Of a stretch of 64,000 nucleotides of DNA, positions 44,562 through 53,951 are shown one piece after another (position 1 is the first letter of the stretch; each line of letters begins with the position of its first letter). The stretch comes from Xanthomonas campestris pv. phormiicola (lineage in GTDB: Bacteria > Pseudomonadota > Gammaproteobacteria > Xanthomonadales > Xanthomonadaceae): contig CP102593.1 of NCBI GenBank assembly GCA_025666215.1, positions 4,725,001 through 4,789,000 of the forward strand, written 5' to 3'. The notes below the pieces were generated by a model. That model made no database searches. It saw only the letters and a list, made by a program, of their open reading frames with translations, and was not told the DNA's origin. The position numbers and the translations under genes were made by a program.

Positions 44562-46703
44562 TTATCTGTACGCTCGCGCGATGCCGTCCCGCATCGCGCG
44601 CCAGTGCGCATACTGCGCCGTCTTGGCAGGGGCCGGATCCTGCTCGCCCATCAGCCAGAAAACGAACCAGTCCAGATTGCGCTCGTACACGGCCAACTTG
44701 TGCCTGGGCTGGAACTTCTGGTGCGGCTCGTTCGGAAACACATACAGGTCCGCGCGCCGTTCGCGGATCAAGGGAATCGCGAAGTCCAGGGTGTGCATGT
44801 ATTCCTGCTCCGGCATCTGCATCAACAATGGAATCCGCATGCGCCGCAGATTCATGTCCGGCGACAGGCGCTGCCATTGCGCCGGTGTTTCGTCCGGCGC
44901 ACCCGCCTGCCAGAAATTGCGCAAGCCGCTGGCGAATGGCTCGCCACGCAGGCTTCCCAACAGGTAGTACTGCCGCGAAATCCCTGGCGAACTCACCGAC
45001 GCGGCGGCCAGCAGGTCCGAGTGCATCATCGCCCACAGCGTCATTTCGGTACCGAAACTCAGTCCGCCCATCCCCACCTTGGAAGGGTCGGCCTGGCCCC
45101 GGGTGGCAAGCAGGCGCACGGCGCTGTCGATCGCCGCAAGGCCGGTGTCGTAGCGCTCGAGCGCATCCAGCCGGTACGGCGCGGCGTTGATGCACAGCGC
45201 GGCCACACCGCGCTCGGCAAGCGACGCCAGCGGCCACTCGTCGCCGACGCCGCCGCGCACGAATCCCGGGCACACGTAGTAGGTGACGAACAAGGGCGCA
45301 GCGTCCTGGCCGCGCCGGCGGGCCGGATAGAACTGGCCGGTGAACAGGCGCCCCTTCGCATCGTGCCAGCGCAGCAGTTGCACCGGCATCGCACTGGCCA
45401 GGTCCTGCGCCAGCGCGCGATTCGGTTCGAACAGGACCTGTTGCGCTCCGCTGGCGATGTCGATCTTCAGCAGGTAGGGCGGCCGCCCGGCATCCGCCGC
45501 CACGCAGACCAGCGCCGCCGCCGACAGTCCGCACGGACTGGAACGATCGCGCCCACCGCTGAGCAGACCGTGCCCGCGCAGGACCTCACGTACCTGCCCG
45601 GTGGCGACGTTCCATCGGAAAATCGACTGCGCCAGGCCTTGTCGCGGATCGGTCACCGTAAAAAGCACCTCGTCGCTGCCGGGTCGCCATTGCATCCGCG
45701 TGATCGCCTTGCCCATGCACGCCGCCGCTGCGCATGGCTGTGCCTGACCGCTGTGGACATCGGCGAGCACCCCGAGCTGGACGTCGGGCCGTTCGAGCAG
45801 CCCTGCGCCATCGCCCACCCGGGTCAGCACCGCGACGCGCGCGCTGCCGGGGTCCTGCTCCAGCTTCCACGGCGTCGGTACCTGGGCGGGTAGCGCGTCG
45901 ATTCCCAGCGGTGCCGGCGGACGCTCGGACGCCGCCACATCCTGCACCGCGCCCGTGGCGGTATCGATGCGCTTCCAACGGTCCGGCGCATCCGCCAGCA
46001 GCGGCACCCGATCGAACCACGCCCCCAGGCGTTGCGTGGCGAGCCGCCCACCCACTGCGCCGGAGCGGAACAGGCCCTGCCCCACGGGGACCGACGCGTC
46101 GATGCGGATGCCCTGGTCGTACTCGTCCACCTCCGCTCTGCGCACCTGTTCGCGGGTGGCGCCGACGCGATAGGTCACGAAGCGACCGCTGGCATCCAGC
46201 GCGAACCCGCGCACATCCGCCGGGTCCTGGGTGACGGCATGGGCGCCCGAGCCATCGGCCGCCGCGCGCCAGACATCCACCCGGTCCTGCAGCAAGCCGA
46301 TGAAGTAGATCCAACGTCCGTCAGGCGACCAGCGCACCTCCGGCAGCAGCGGTTCCCCCGCCGAGTTGCGCAGCAACGTGCCGCCATCGGCCACGCGCAA
46401 CGGCGGCCCCACCGCGTCGATGCGCTGCACGTACCAGGCGCAGTCGTAGGTATTGCGCTCCACCGACGCCTGGTCGAGGCGGAACGCGACGTAGCGGCCG
46501 TCGGGCGACACCACCGGCGCCGTCAGGTCGGCCACCTCCACCAGCCGCCGCGGCGACAACGCGGCGGCCTGCGCAGGCGCGACAAAAGTGGCCAGCGCCA
46601 GCGCGACGCCGGCCCCGCGCAGGCCGGACGAACGCCATGTGGCCAGCCCGAGGAGCCGCGCAGACGCGGCACGGATGCAATCGATGCAGGACATCGCAGG
46701 CAT
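44562..46703 (-). CDS. Secreted lasso peptide isopeptidase (S9 family)
   Basis: Serine hydrolase of 713 residues that in lasso clusters opens the isopeptide bond of the threaded ring. An N-terminal signal (to about 46, APAQAA) is followed by a beta-propeller (about 60-430; VSPDGRYVAFRLD and the VRWSPDGRWIYFIG blade) and an alpha/beta hydrolase domain with Ser549 in GGLSFGTEM and His660 in NEPHQKF. The layout is that of AtxE2-like isopeptidases of Proteobacteria. It follows the TonB receptor by three bases. ATG 46703 is too close to GAGG; ATG 46694 may be the real start. In this role it would degrade imported peptide in the periplasm. Confidence 0.85.
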   Translation of the reverse strand: MPAMSCIDCIRAASARLLGLATWRSSGLRGAGVALALATFVAPAQAAALSPRRLVEVADLTAPVVSPDGRYVAFRLDQASVERNTYDCAWYVQRIDAVGPPLRVADGGTLLRNSAGEPLLPEVRWSPDGRWIYFIGLLQDRVDVWRAAADGSGAHAVTQDPADVRGFALDASGRFVTYRVGATREQVRRAEVDEYDQGIRIDASVPVGQGLFRSGAVGGRLATQRLGAWFDRVPLLADAPDRWKRIDTATGAVQDVAASERPPAPLGIDALPAQVPTPWKLEQDPGSARVAVLTRVGDGAGLLERPDVQLGVLADVHSGQAQPCAAAACMGKAITRMQWRPGSDEVLFTVTDPRQGLAQSIFRWNVATGQVREVLRGHGLLSGGRDRSSPCGLSAAALVCVAADAGRPPYLLKIDIASGAQQVLFEPNRALAQDLASAMPVQLLRWHDAKGRLFTGQFYPARRRGQDAAPLFVTYYVCPGFVRGGVGDEWPLASLAERGVAALCINAAPYRLDALERYDTGLAAIDSAVRLLATRGQADPSKVGMGGLSFGTEMTLWAMMHSDLLAAASVSSPGISRQYYLLGSLRGEPFASGLRNFWQAGAPDETPAQWQRLSPDMNLRRMRIPLLMQMPEQEYMHTLDFAIPLIRERRADLYVFPNEPHQKFQPRHKLAVYERNLDWFVFWLMGEQDPAPAKTAQYAHWRAMRDGIARAYR

Positions 46704-46706
46704 GCC

Positions 46707-49370
46707 TCAGAAGCGCTTGGACAAGGACAGGCTCAGGAACCGGCCCACCGCAGAGTAGTTCGTCGAATCGTAGGGAACGTGGATCCAGCTGGCCGGCGTG
46801 TACAACGGCGGTCGGCGATCGAAGATGTTCTGCGCCGCCAGCGCCACCTCCACCCCGGCGAGCACGCCGCGCGGCCGATCCAGCGCATAGCGCAACGTCG
46901 TATCGAAGGTGGTGAACGATGCCGTCTTCGTGTCGTCCACGGTGTTGGTGACACCGCTCCTGTAATTGCCGAACAGGGACCAGGACACCGCGCCCGGGCT
47001 CCAGACCGCACCGAGCCGGCCGCTCACCCTGGCCGGGTTGAACAAGGTGCCCGCGACGTCGAACGGGCGCTGCAACGGGCTGGTCTTCTGGGTGCTGTCG
47101 AGCCAGGAGACCGCCCCCTGCACCGATACATGCCCGTTGCCCGCCTGCGTGTCGTACGACCCCGACAGGTCAAGCCCCTCGATCTCCTGCGCGGCCACGT
47201 TGGTGTAGCCGAAGCGCACCAGCGCGACCACCTGGCTGGGGTCGTAGGCGCTGCCGGTGGAGTTGTAGATGTTCTGCGCCGTCGCCATCACTGCCGCCAG
47301 CTCCGCCTGCGTCGGCGCGTACACGATGAACGGTGCGTAGTTCGGGTCGGCCAGCGACCGCGCAGCGTTGGTGATCGGCTGCACCACCCGGTCGGTGTAG
47401 TGAATGCGGAACCAGGTCAGCTCCGCCTCCAGTCCAGGCGCCGCCTGCGGGTGGAACGCCAGCGATGCCGTTCGCGTCTGCGCGCGTTCGGGTTGCAGGT
47501 CGCGGTTCCCACCGCCCTGGATCAGCGCCGTCGCAGTCGCAGCGTAGCCGGTGCCGCTGACATAGGAGACCGGGACCAGCTGCGCAAAGCTCGCCGCATA
47601 GCGCTGGTACAGCGTGGGCGCCTTGAACGAACGGCCCCAGCTCGCCTTGAAGGTGACGTCCGCGCCCGGCGCATAGATCAGCCCCAGCTTCGGCGTGGTG
47701 ACGCTGCCGAAGCTGTCGTAGTCCTCGTTGCGCAGGGCAGCGGTCAACTCCAGCCGGTGCACCGCGGCGACGCCGGACGCCGGTCCGAGCAGCGGCGCGT
47801 TGAGCTCCGCATACGCGAAGCGGCTGCTCTCCTGCGCATCGATCGACACGCGGCCGGTGAGCTGGTTGGAATATTCGAACGCGTTGCGCCGGTAGCCGGC
47901 CCCGGTGGCGAGCCTGAGTTCGCCGCCCGGCAAGGTCAGCAGCGGTCCCTCCAGGCTGGCCTCGTAGGAGCGATGTTCGTTGCACAGGCACTCGCGGGTC
48001 CTGGCGGTGCTGGCGCCGGTGGCCACGGTCACGCCGATATCGCGGTTGTCCAGGTCGTCCTTGCCGCGCGTCGCGGCCAGCGACAGCGTCCAGTCGTTGG
48101 GCAGGAACACCGCGATGCCGGGCGATACCAGCAGCGCCGAGGTTTCCGGCAGCATCCGGTTGTAGCTGGTCCTGGAAGTGGAATAGTAGTAGTTGTAGAC
48201 CTGATCCCTGCGGCTGCCGAGTGCGTCCAGGCGCAGTTCTGCCACGTCGCCGAAGGCATGGTGAAGGCTCAGCAGGCCGCTCTTCAGATCGCTGCCGGGG
48301 TAGATCGTGGTCGGTGCGAGGATCTGCCGGGTGTAGCCGCGTTGCGCGGCGTAGATGGGATCGGTGGAGACGTCCTTGTAGGTGAAGATCGCGCCGCCGC
48401 CGTTCCATTGCGTGCCCGCCGTGAGCGTGTACTCGCGGGTGGTCAGGCCGCCCTCGGTGGCGCCGCCGTAGCGCGTGCCCGCGACCACGCCGTCGAAGTC
48501 GCGCTTGAGGATCACGTTGCCCACCCCGCCCACTGCATCGGAGCCGTAGATCGCCGAGGCGCCATCGGGAACGATCTCGATCCGCTGCACCGCCTCGATC
48601 GGGATGGCATCGATATCCACCGCCTGCACGTAGCCGCCATAGGACATTCGCCGCCCGTTGAGCAAGGTCAGTGTCGCGTCCGGCCCGAGCCCGCGCAGAT
48701 TGAGACTCGAGCCGCCGGTCAGGTTCTGGTTGGCGAAACCGCCGGAGCCCAGCGTGGCGCCGGCGGCCACACCCGGGTTCTGCCCGCCCGCGAAGTTCTG
48801 CGGGATGCTGCGGATCACCTCGCCGATATCGGCAAACCCCTGTGCCCGGATCTGCGCGGCATCGATCGATACCAGCGGGGAGGCCACCGCACCGCCACGG
48901 ATGCGCGTGCCGGTCACCGTGATCGTCTCCAATTGCGTGGCCGCCGAGGCCGATGCAGACGGTTGCGCAGCGTCCGCCTGGGCCACCGGCACCGCGCCGT
49001 CCTGCGCCAGCGCGACGATCACGGTCGTGTCGCCGTCCTGCCGGTAGTCCAGACCGCTGCCTTGCAGCAGTCGCTCCAGCGCGTCCTGCCAGCGCATGCG
49101 GCCACTGATCGCCCTGGCCTGCTTGTCGGCGACCACGTCGGGCGCGGCGACGATCCGCACGCCGCCCTGTGCAGCCAAGGCCTCCAGCGCCGCGGCAAGC
49201 GGCCCGGCGGGCAAGGCGAAATCCTGATCGACCTGCGCTCCACCCGGCGCGGCCCGCTCCCGCCCGTGCGTCTGCCCTGCGGCATCCCGGGCCCACACCA
49301 CCCCCGTCGCCGCGCTCGCAGCGGCGAACAAGGCGAGGCAAATGGCATTGCGTAACGTACTGTCGTTCAT
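46707..49370 (-). CDS. TonB-dependent receptor with N-terminal STN domain
   Basis: Outer-membrane receptor of 887 residues in the lasso locus. After the signal peptide (1-27) comes an STN domain (about 45-115, FALPAGPLAAALEALAAQGG), the TonB box region ETITVTGTRI, the plug (about 160-290, with LNLRGLGPDATLTLLNGRR and VDIDAIPIEAVQRIEIVPDGASAIYGSDAVGG in pieces) and the barrel, ending in the normal terminal Phe of SLSLSKRF. It is probably the route for the lasso peptide or its host-derived partner back into the cell. The start at 49370 has AAGGA before it. The STN domain usually works with a FecR-type partner, none of which is seen. Confidence 0.88.
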   Translation of the reverse strand: MNDSTLRNAICLALFAAASAATGVVWARDAAGQTHGRERAAPGGAQVDQDFALPAGPLAAALEALAAQGGVRIVAAPDVVADKQARAISGRMRWQDALERLLQGSGLDYRQDGDTTVIVALAQDGAVPVAQADAAQPSASASAATQLETITVTGTRIRGGAVASPLVSIDAAQIRAQGFADIGEVIRSIPQNFAGGQNPGVAAGATLGSGGFANQNLTGGSSLNLRGLGPDATLTLLNGRRMSYGGYVQAVDIDAIPIEAVQRIEIVPDGASAIYGSDAVGGVGNVILKRDFDGVVAGTRYGGATEGGLTTREYTLTAGTQWNGGGAIFTYKDVSTDPIYAAQRGYTRQILAPTTIYPGSDLKSGLLSLHHAFGDVAELRLDALGSRRDQVYNYYYSTSRTSYNRMLPETSALLVSPGIAVFLPNDWTLSLAATRGKDDLDNRDIGVTVATGASTARTRECLCNEHRSYEASLEGPLLTLPGGELRLATGAGYRRNAFEYSNQLTGRVSIDAQESSRFAYAELNAPLLGPASGVAAVHRLELTAALRNEDYDSFGSVTTPKLGLIYAPGADVTFKASWGRSFKAPTLYQRYAASFAQLVPVSYVSGTGYAATATALIQGGGNRDLQPERAQTRTASLAFHPQAAPGLEAELTWFRIHYTDRVVQPITNAARSLADPNYAPFIVYAPTQAELAAVMATAQNIYNSTGSAYDPSQVVALVRFGYTNVAAQEIEGLDLSGSYDTQAGNGHVSVQGAVSWLDSTQKTSPLQRPFDVAGTLFNPARVSGRLGAVWSPGAVSWSLFGNYRSGVTNTVDDTKTASFTTFDTTLRYALDRPRGVLAGVEVALAAQNIFDRRPPLYTPASWIHVPYDSTNYSAVGRFLSLSLSKRF

Positions 49371-49685
49371 GCTGCGTCCTTTGGTTATGGCCTGATGTCG
49401 CCCGGCGGGCATGCGATCCGGCGGTAGCCGGAGCGGACACGCCAGCGGGCACGCTGGTTGTCGCGTCTGTCTGCGCGGACAGCGGCACGGCGCCACGCGG
49501 AGATGCACTCGTCAGCATCACTAAACAGATAGAGATACGAACATTCATCACCCGCGCGAGGCATGCCGGTACGCTCCCCGCGCGCCGACGCCGTCCTGCC
49601 GCTTTCCGCATTCCCCTACTGCCCCGCAGCGACGTACCTGATGCCTCCCCTCGCACCTGCCGAGAAGCATGCCGCCGTCGCCGCA

Positions 49686-49730
49686 GCTACGTTTAACGTA
49701 GCTGCAATACGGAGACTACGTTTAGCGTAG
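49686..49730. promoter_or_regulatory. Twin palindromic operators upstream of the XRE regulator gene
   Basis: Two near-identical palindromes, CTACGTTTAACGTAG (49687-49701, extended by one base on each side) and CTACGTTTAGCGTAG (49716-49730), lie 29 bases apart centre to centre, 62 bases before the XRE gene and 320 bases from the divergent receptor start. Two sites about three helical turns apart suit cooperative binding by an XRE dimer, most likely autorepression. The remaining 421-base gap shows nothing further. Confidence 0.7.
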
Positions 49731-49791
49731 TATCGAAGTCAAGCCCTCTTCCGGAAGCTTCCGCGCATGGAAGTCCGGGACCAGCAAGCAC

Positions 49792-50082
49792 GTGGGTGAG
49801 AAACGACCGCTGCCGGTCTTCAGCCGCCGGCTGCGCGAGGCGCGGGAGGTCTACGGCATTTCCCAGCGCAGCCTGGGCATCAAGGCCGGCCTGGACGACT
49901 TCGTCGCCAGCACCCGCGTCAACCGCTACGAAACCGGCGTCCATCAGCCCGACCTGCAGACCCTGCAACGCCTGGCGGCGGCGCTCGAGCTGCCACTGGC
50001 CTACTTTTACGCCGAAGAAGACGAACTGGCACGGCTGATCATGGAGTTCAAGCGGCAGCGCAAGGGCAAGAACGAAGACTGA
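49792..50082 (+). CDS. XRE-family HTH regulator
   Basis: A 96-residue one-domain repressor. The Cro/C1-type HTH (about 10-70) reads FSRRLREAREVYGISQRSLG, IKAGLDDFVASTRVNRYETGVHQPDLQTLQRLA in two stretches, followed by a short basic C-terminal helix (FKRQRKGKNED). The start is GTG at 49792. The twin CTACGTTTA(A/G)CGTAG palindromes in front are its likely operators. It ends overlapping, on the other strand, the truncated frame at 50007-50376. Confidence 0.8.
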   Translation: MGEKRPLPVFSRRLREAREVYGISQRSLGIKAGLDDFVASTRVNRYETGVHQPDLQTLQRLAAALELPLAYFYAEEDELARLIMEFKRQRKGKNED

Positions 50083-50376
50083 CCCGGCAACACCGGCGCC
50101 GCCGCTCGGTCCTTGCGCGCCTGCGCACTGGGCGCGAGCGGCGCGAACCGCGCGCGGCGGAAATCGTGCAGCAGGCGGAACACCTGCTCGCCTTCCTGCG
50201 CGTAGCGCCGGAAATCGCTCTTGGCGAGGCGATACAGGCAGCCGTGGCGGGCGAAGACCAGGTCGCCGCCGTCCCAATCTGCCCAGTCGCTGCCGGGAAG
50301 GTCGAGCAACACCGCGCCCTCGCGGTCCAGCATGCGATGATCCAGGCCGTACCACGCTTCGTTGTTGCAGCGACGT
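50007..50376 (-). pseudogene. Gene fragment cut by the IS element
   Basis: From the left end of the IS (50376) a frame reads NEAWYGLDHRMLDREGAVLLDLPGS, WADWDGGDLVFARHGCLYRLAKSDFRRYAQEGEQV in two stretches and then FRLLHDFRRARFAPLAP. It is coding-like and resembles the C-terminal part of beta-propeller-type proteins, but the family is not certain. The first part is lost at the IS. The frame has no stop before 50007, which makes it overlap the XRE gene's 3' end by 76 bases; the real end may have been altered. Confidence 0.5.
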
Positions 50377-50702
<326 letters not shown>

Positions 50703-51132
50703 CGTCGCTCCTACCGAGTGCAAGGCCTTCTGCGGCTACAACGCTGGCTTCGAAGCGCCCTACCTGCGCGTGGCTGAAGGGTGTGGCCGAGACAGCCTCG
50801 ATCGCACGCGGTCTGCATTCCAGCTTCTCTATGACGCCAAAAACTACAAAGCGGCGCTGAGTACCTTGTCTCCACTGCTGGCGAGGTGCTTGCCGACGCT
50901 GGAATGGGAAGAAGAGGGAGCCATTCGCAACGACCTGGCAATCACCCAGTACAAGAACGGCCTGTATGCGCAATGCCTCGGCACACTCGACCATTACGCG
51001 GGCGATGCCGATCTGGACGACGATGTGGTGACGGACAACTGGCCACCGATGCTGGTGGATCGCTACCTGGCAATCATCCGCGCAGCGAGAACCAACATCG
51101 GCTTGTGCCGTAAAGCCTTGGCAAAAAAATAG
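50703..51132 (+). pseudogene. 5'-truncated lipoprotein-like gene of effector cassette A
   Basis: From the right end of the IS, a frame reads GVAPTECKAFCGYNAGFEAPYL, NYKAALSTLSPLLARCLPTLEWEEEGAIRNDL in parts and TNIGLCRKALAKK. It is a near-duplicate of residues from about 125 onward of the gene at 54809-55625. The signal peptide and first half of the mature part are missing. Its 3' end converges on the effector at 51161, exactly like its full-length paralogue in cassette B. It is probably inactive. Confidence 0.75.
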
Positions 51133-51160
51133 GCAAAAAGAAGCCACAGAGTGGCAGCAA

Positions 51161-52999
51161 CTATCCGATGGATTGACCCTGGCTTCGTGACTGCTCTCGC
51201 TGCTGAGTCAATGCCAATTCCTGGGAGATCGCCTGATTTGCCACCGAAAGCTTGGCATCGGACTGCTCGACAGGCGTCTGCATGGCCTCCTGCACCGGAA
51301 CATGCGCACGAAGCTGGGCAGGATCATTGAGTGCCCCCTGCACGGCAAAGATGCGTTCGGGTCCCGCAACCACATGGTCCACGCGCGTCAGGGCATTGCC
51401 CGACATCGAATAGCCACCGACGTCAGGATACTGATCCCGGTTGTCCTTGCATGCCGCCAAAAGGCTTCTGCATAGACGTTCGCTGTTCTCATCGAATGGC
51501 ACCCCGGTTTGGTTGCCAAGCCGTTGAACGCCATCTCTTATCTGCAACAGCATGGCGTGATTGGGATGCGCCGGGTTGTCGGGTCCCACGCGATCGGGCG
51601 GATTCTGCTGCTGGTTCAAGTTGAGGTCCGTCGCGCCGCTATCGTTCCGCACACGCGCCTCACCCAATTCGATGCCGAGACTACCAGGGCGATAGTCCTT
51701 GACTGTCACGGTTTGACCCTGCCCGTTGCCAATCAACAGGTCGGCACCTTGTAATCGGTAGGTGTGCTGGCCATCTGCACTTCGAAACACACCTTCTGGA
51801 TCTTCTGCTTGTTGCGTGCCGCCCGTCAGCCGCTGGCCACTCCAGAAGATTTGCCCATTGCGATCGGCATCTTGGACCACATCACCATCACCAACGACAT
51901 AGGTGTCGCTACCGGCACCGCCACGTAGTACGTCGCGACCTTCTCCACCGATCAGAACATCATCCCCTCGCCCTCCGATCAGCGTGTCATCCCCGCCCTG
52001 CCCTAGCAGCAGATCGTTATTTGCAACCTCAGTTCCACCGCGGCTTCGCGTTGCATCCAAAGTCGCGGCATGATTGGCGTCGACGGCCACACGCGCCGAA
52101 TCCCGACCAGCATCGACATAGATCGAACCCGCATTGAATGCAGCATCTGTCAGACGATCGGAGACTTCCGGATGTTGCTCGCGCAGATCAGACAGCAATC
52201 GTGTGCGGGCAGGCTCCAAAGATTGCGCCAGTGTCTGCACTTGGCCCCGACCAGCCAGCAAGGCAGCGTAGTCGCGATTCGCTTCTGAGATGAGATTGCG
52301 CTGGCCAGGATTTCCATCCACATCGACGCCCCAGCGTGTCTCGTCCCGATTGATGCGATCCCGGTGCTGTTGGTACATGCGGTACGTCGACAACGCCTCT
52401 TCGGCCGTCACGTTGTTCGGATCGTTGTAGAGACCGAACAGTTCCGCCTCCATCACGCGGCGCTTGCGCAGGCCGGCCTCGGCGGTCGCATTGCTACCCC
52501 ACGCGTTGTAGCGCATTTCGAACCAGGCCTCGGCACGATCCCCAGCGGTAACCGCATCCATGAATGGCTGCATGTTGGCGGCGTAAGATCCGGCACCGCG
52601 GTTGTAGACCAGCGACACCAAGGCCGCGCGCTCCTGCGACATCGGCATGTTCAGGCCAGCGATCGGGCGCTCGTACTCCGGCATGGAAGCCGAGAGCAGC
52701 CTGTCGCCCTCGGCGGCATTGAGCGTCCTGTCGAACTGCAAGCCCAACCTTGTGCGGTCGCCCGGAGCTGCTGCATCGATTGCGCCGAGCTGGCGCCACT
52801 GTGCATCGGTGAGTGCGATTCCCGAATTGCGCCAGAGCTCAGTGTTGTTGGAACGATTGAAGGTATACCCATATCCGATGGTGGCCCGGCCATCTGCCAC
52901 ATTTTGCGACCGGGCGTGCAAGCTTTCAGTCAGCTTTATCAGGTCACCGGTCAGCGTGTTGTACTGATCCTGATCGAGTACGCGATAGACGATAGGCAT
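51161..52999 (-). CDS. Type IV secretion effector: GH24 lysozyme-like, RTX repeats, XVIPCD (X-Tfe, cassette A)
   Basis: Predicted bacterial-killing effector of 612 residues. The N-terminal lysozyme domain (about 1-170) has Glu25, Asp36 and Thr40 in T4-lysozyme-like order, with ATIGYGYTF and ERAALVSLVYNRGAGSY, so it should cut peptidoglycan. Four RTX nonapeptides (about 331-370, GGRGDDVLIGGEGRDVL) may bind calcium after export. The C-terminal region from about 470 is the XVIPCD: GPDNPAHPNHAMLLQIRDGV, DHVVAGPERIFAVQG and a Gln-rich tail (SQELALTQQREQSRSQGQ) that docks to VirD4. GGAG lies before ATG 52999. The gene is directly downstream of its likely immunity gene (28 bases). Confidence 0.85.
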   Translation of the reverse strand: MPIVYRVLDQDQYNTLTGDLIKLTESLHARSQNVADGRATIGYGYTFNRSNNTELWRNSGIALTDAQWRQLGAIDAAAPGDRTRLGLQFDRTLNAAEGDRLLSASMPEYERPIAGLNMPMSQERAALVSLVYNRGAGSYAANMQPFMDAVTAGDRAEAWFEMRYNAWGSNATAEAGLRKRRVMEAELFGLYNDPNNVTAEEALSTYRMYQQHRDRINRDETRWGVDVDGNPGQRNLISEANRDYAALLAGRGQVQTLAQSLEPARTRLLSDLREQHPEVSDRLTDAAFNAGSIYVDAGRDSARVAVDANHAATLDATRSRGGTEVANNDLLLGQGGDDTLIGGRGDDVLIGGEGRDVLRGGAGSDTYVVGDGDVVQDADRNGQIFWSGQRLTGGTQQAEDPEGVFRSADGQHTYRLQGADLLIGNGQGQTVTVKDYRPGSLGIELGEARVRNDSGATDLNLNQQQNPPDRVGPDNPAHPNHAMLLQIRDGVQRLGNQTGVPFDENSERLCRSLLAACKDNRDQYPDVGGYSMSGNALTRVDHVVAGPERIFAVQGALNDPAQLRAHVPVQEAMQTPVEQSDAKLSVANQAISQELALTQQREQSRSQGQSIG

Positions 53000-53027
53000 A
53001 AGTGATCTCCATATCAAATACGAGCAA

Positions 53028-53519
53028 CTACATGATCTTCGAGTAGTCCCCTATCTCATTACAGACTTCCATTGGAGGATTACTCACCTTCACCACCCGC
53101 CGCTTTTGAGCAGCTGTATCGTCCTTGGGAGCGACAATGCGGTAAAGCAGATAGAGGCTGCCCCGCGACTCCCACAGACCGAACGTTGAGAGTTCCGAGA
53201 ACTGATAGGTCGCCCCATCGGCTTGAAGCACCTTGATGTCGCACTCGGCGTAGCTACCCCAGCCACATGTGGCGTCCAAGGACCGGATTCCACCGCCACG
53301 CCCGTCAAGATCGAAATGGTAGGAACGCCCGCTGCTGTCCTCGACCACCTGGGGAGCAACCTGGCTTGCTGGCGACGATGTACTGCTCCCCCAGCCACGT
53401 GATTGTTCACATAGAGAGACACCCGCTGACGCGGCGTCTTCACCGCCAGCCGACACGGAAGCACACCCTGTCGTCAGAGTCAGGGGCAAGAAGAGACACT
53501 GAAAGAACTTGGTTTTCAT
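53028..53519 (-). CDS. Lipoprotein, predicted immunity protein to the cassette A effector
   Basis: Outer- or inner-membrane lipoprotein of 163 residues with signal MKTKFFQCLFLPLTLTTGC (lipobox LTTGC). The mature part includes SYHFDLDGRGGGIRSLDATCGWGSY and GLWESRGSLYLLYRIVAPKDD, probably a small beta fold with paired Cys. It lies just upstream of a lysozyme-type effector in the same operon with 28 bases between, and such X-Tfi lipoproteins guard the periplasm against the partner effector. AAGGAGA lies before the start. The family itself is not recognised; the immunity role is inferred from position. Confidence 0.7.
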   Translation of the reverse strand: MKTKFFQCLFLPLTLTTGCASVSAGGEDAASAGVSLCEQSRGWGSSTSSPASQVAPQVVEDSSGRSYHFDLDGRGGGIRSLDATCGWGSYAECDIKVLQADGATYQFSELSTFGLWESRGSLYLLYRIVAPKDDTAAQKRRVVKVSNPPMEVCNEIGDYSKIM

Positions 53520-53617
53520 GCATGCTCTCCTTGCGTTAACGGGACACTGGCCACGCGCCGATGTGCTGGAGGTTCCGCCGTGCGGAAAGTAGCTCACCCA
53601 CCTGCCGCGCGTCCACG

Positions 53618-53820
53618 TCAATCGCGATCCGGATTTGCAAGCTCCATCACCAATCTGCCGTTTCGGCAGGTGATCTGAACCTTACGGCCGATGGCAAAGT
53701 CCAGTTGCTCCAACCACAGGCCGCTCAGGCGCAGGACCGGGACGCGGCGGCCGTCGGTGTGGCGGTGCAACACTGCATAGCCCGGGGGCGCAATGATGGG
53801 CTGGGTGGCCGCCTGAGCGC
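53618..53820 (-). CDS. SymE-like toxin family protein or remnant
   Basis: The C-terminal 50 codons read RVPVLRLSGLWLEQLDFAIG, RKVQITCRNGRLVMEL, the typical SymE (type I toxin) pattern of LRLSGxWLEQxGFxxGxxVxV. No ATG gives a normal length: the frame is open up to about 54001 with poor composition, and a GTG at 53773 leaves only 51 residues. The gene is thus either started at an unusual codon or damaged. It lies between an XAC0095-like gene and the immunity gene of cassette A and has no counterpart in cassette B. Confidence 0.5.
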
Positions 53821-53951
53821 CGCTTATGCCCTCAGGCGCCTCACTCCCTTTGCTTGCGCACTGACGCTCGCTGCATCCCAGGGCCGGCCCCGCACCACGA
53901 GGCCAGCCCTCTCCGGCGACGCATCCCTGCCGCATCCCACCCATGCCGCGA

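Noticed and set aside
51161..52999. Type I (RTX) secreted toxin
   Set aside because: The RTX repeats are internal and few; the C-terminus is an XVIPCD with a Gln-rich tail, not a type I signal, and no HlyBD genes are nearby.
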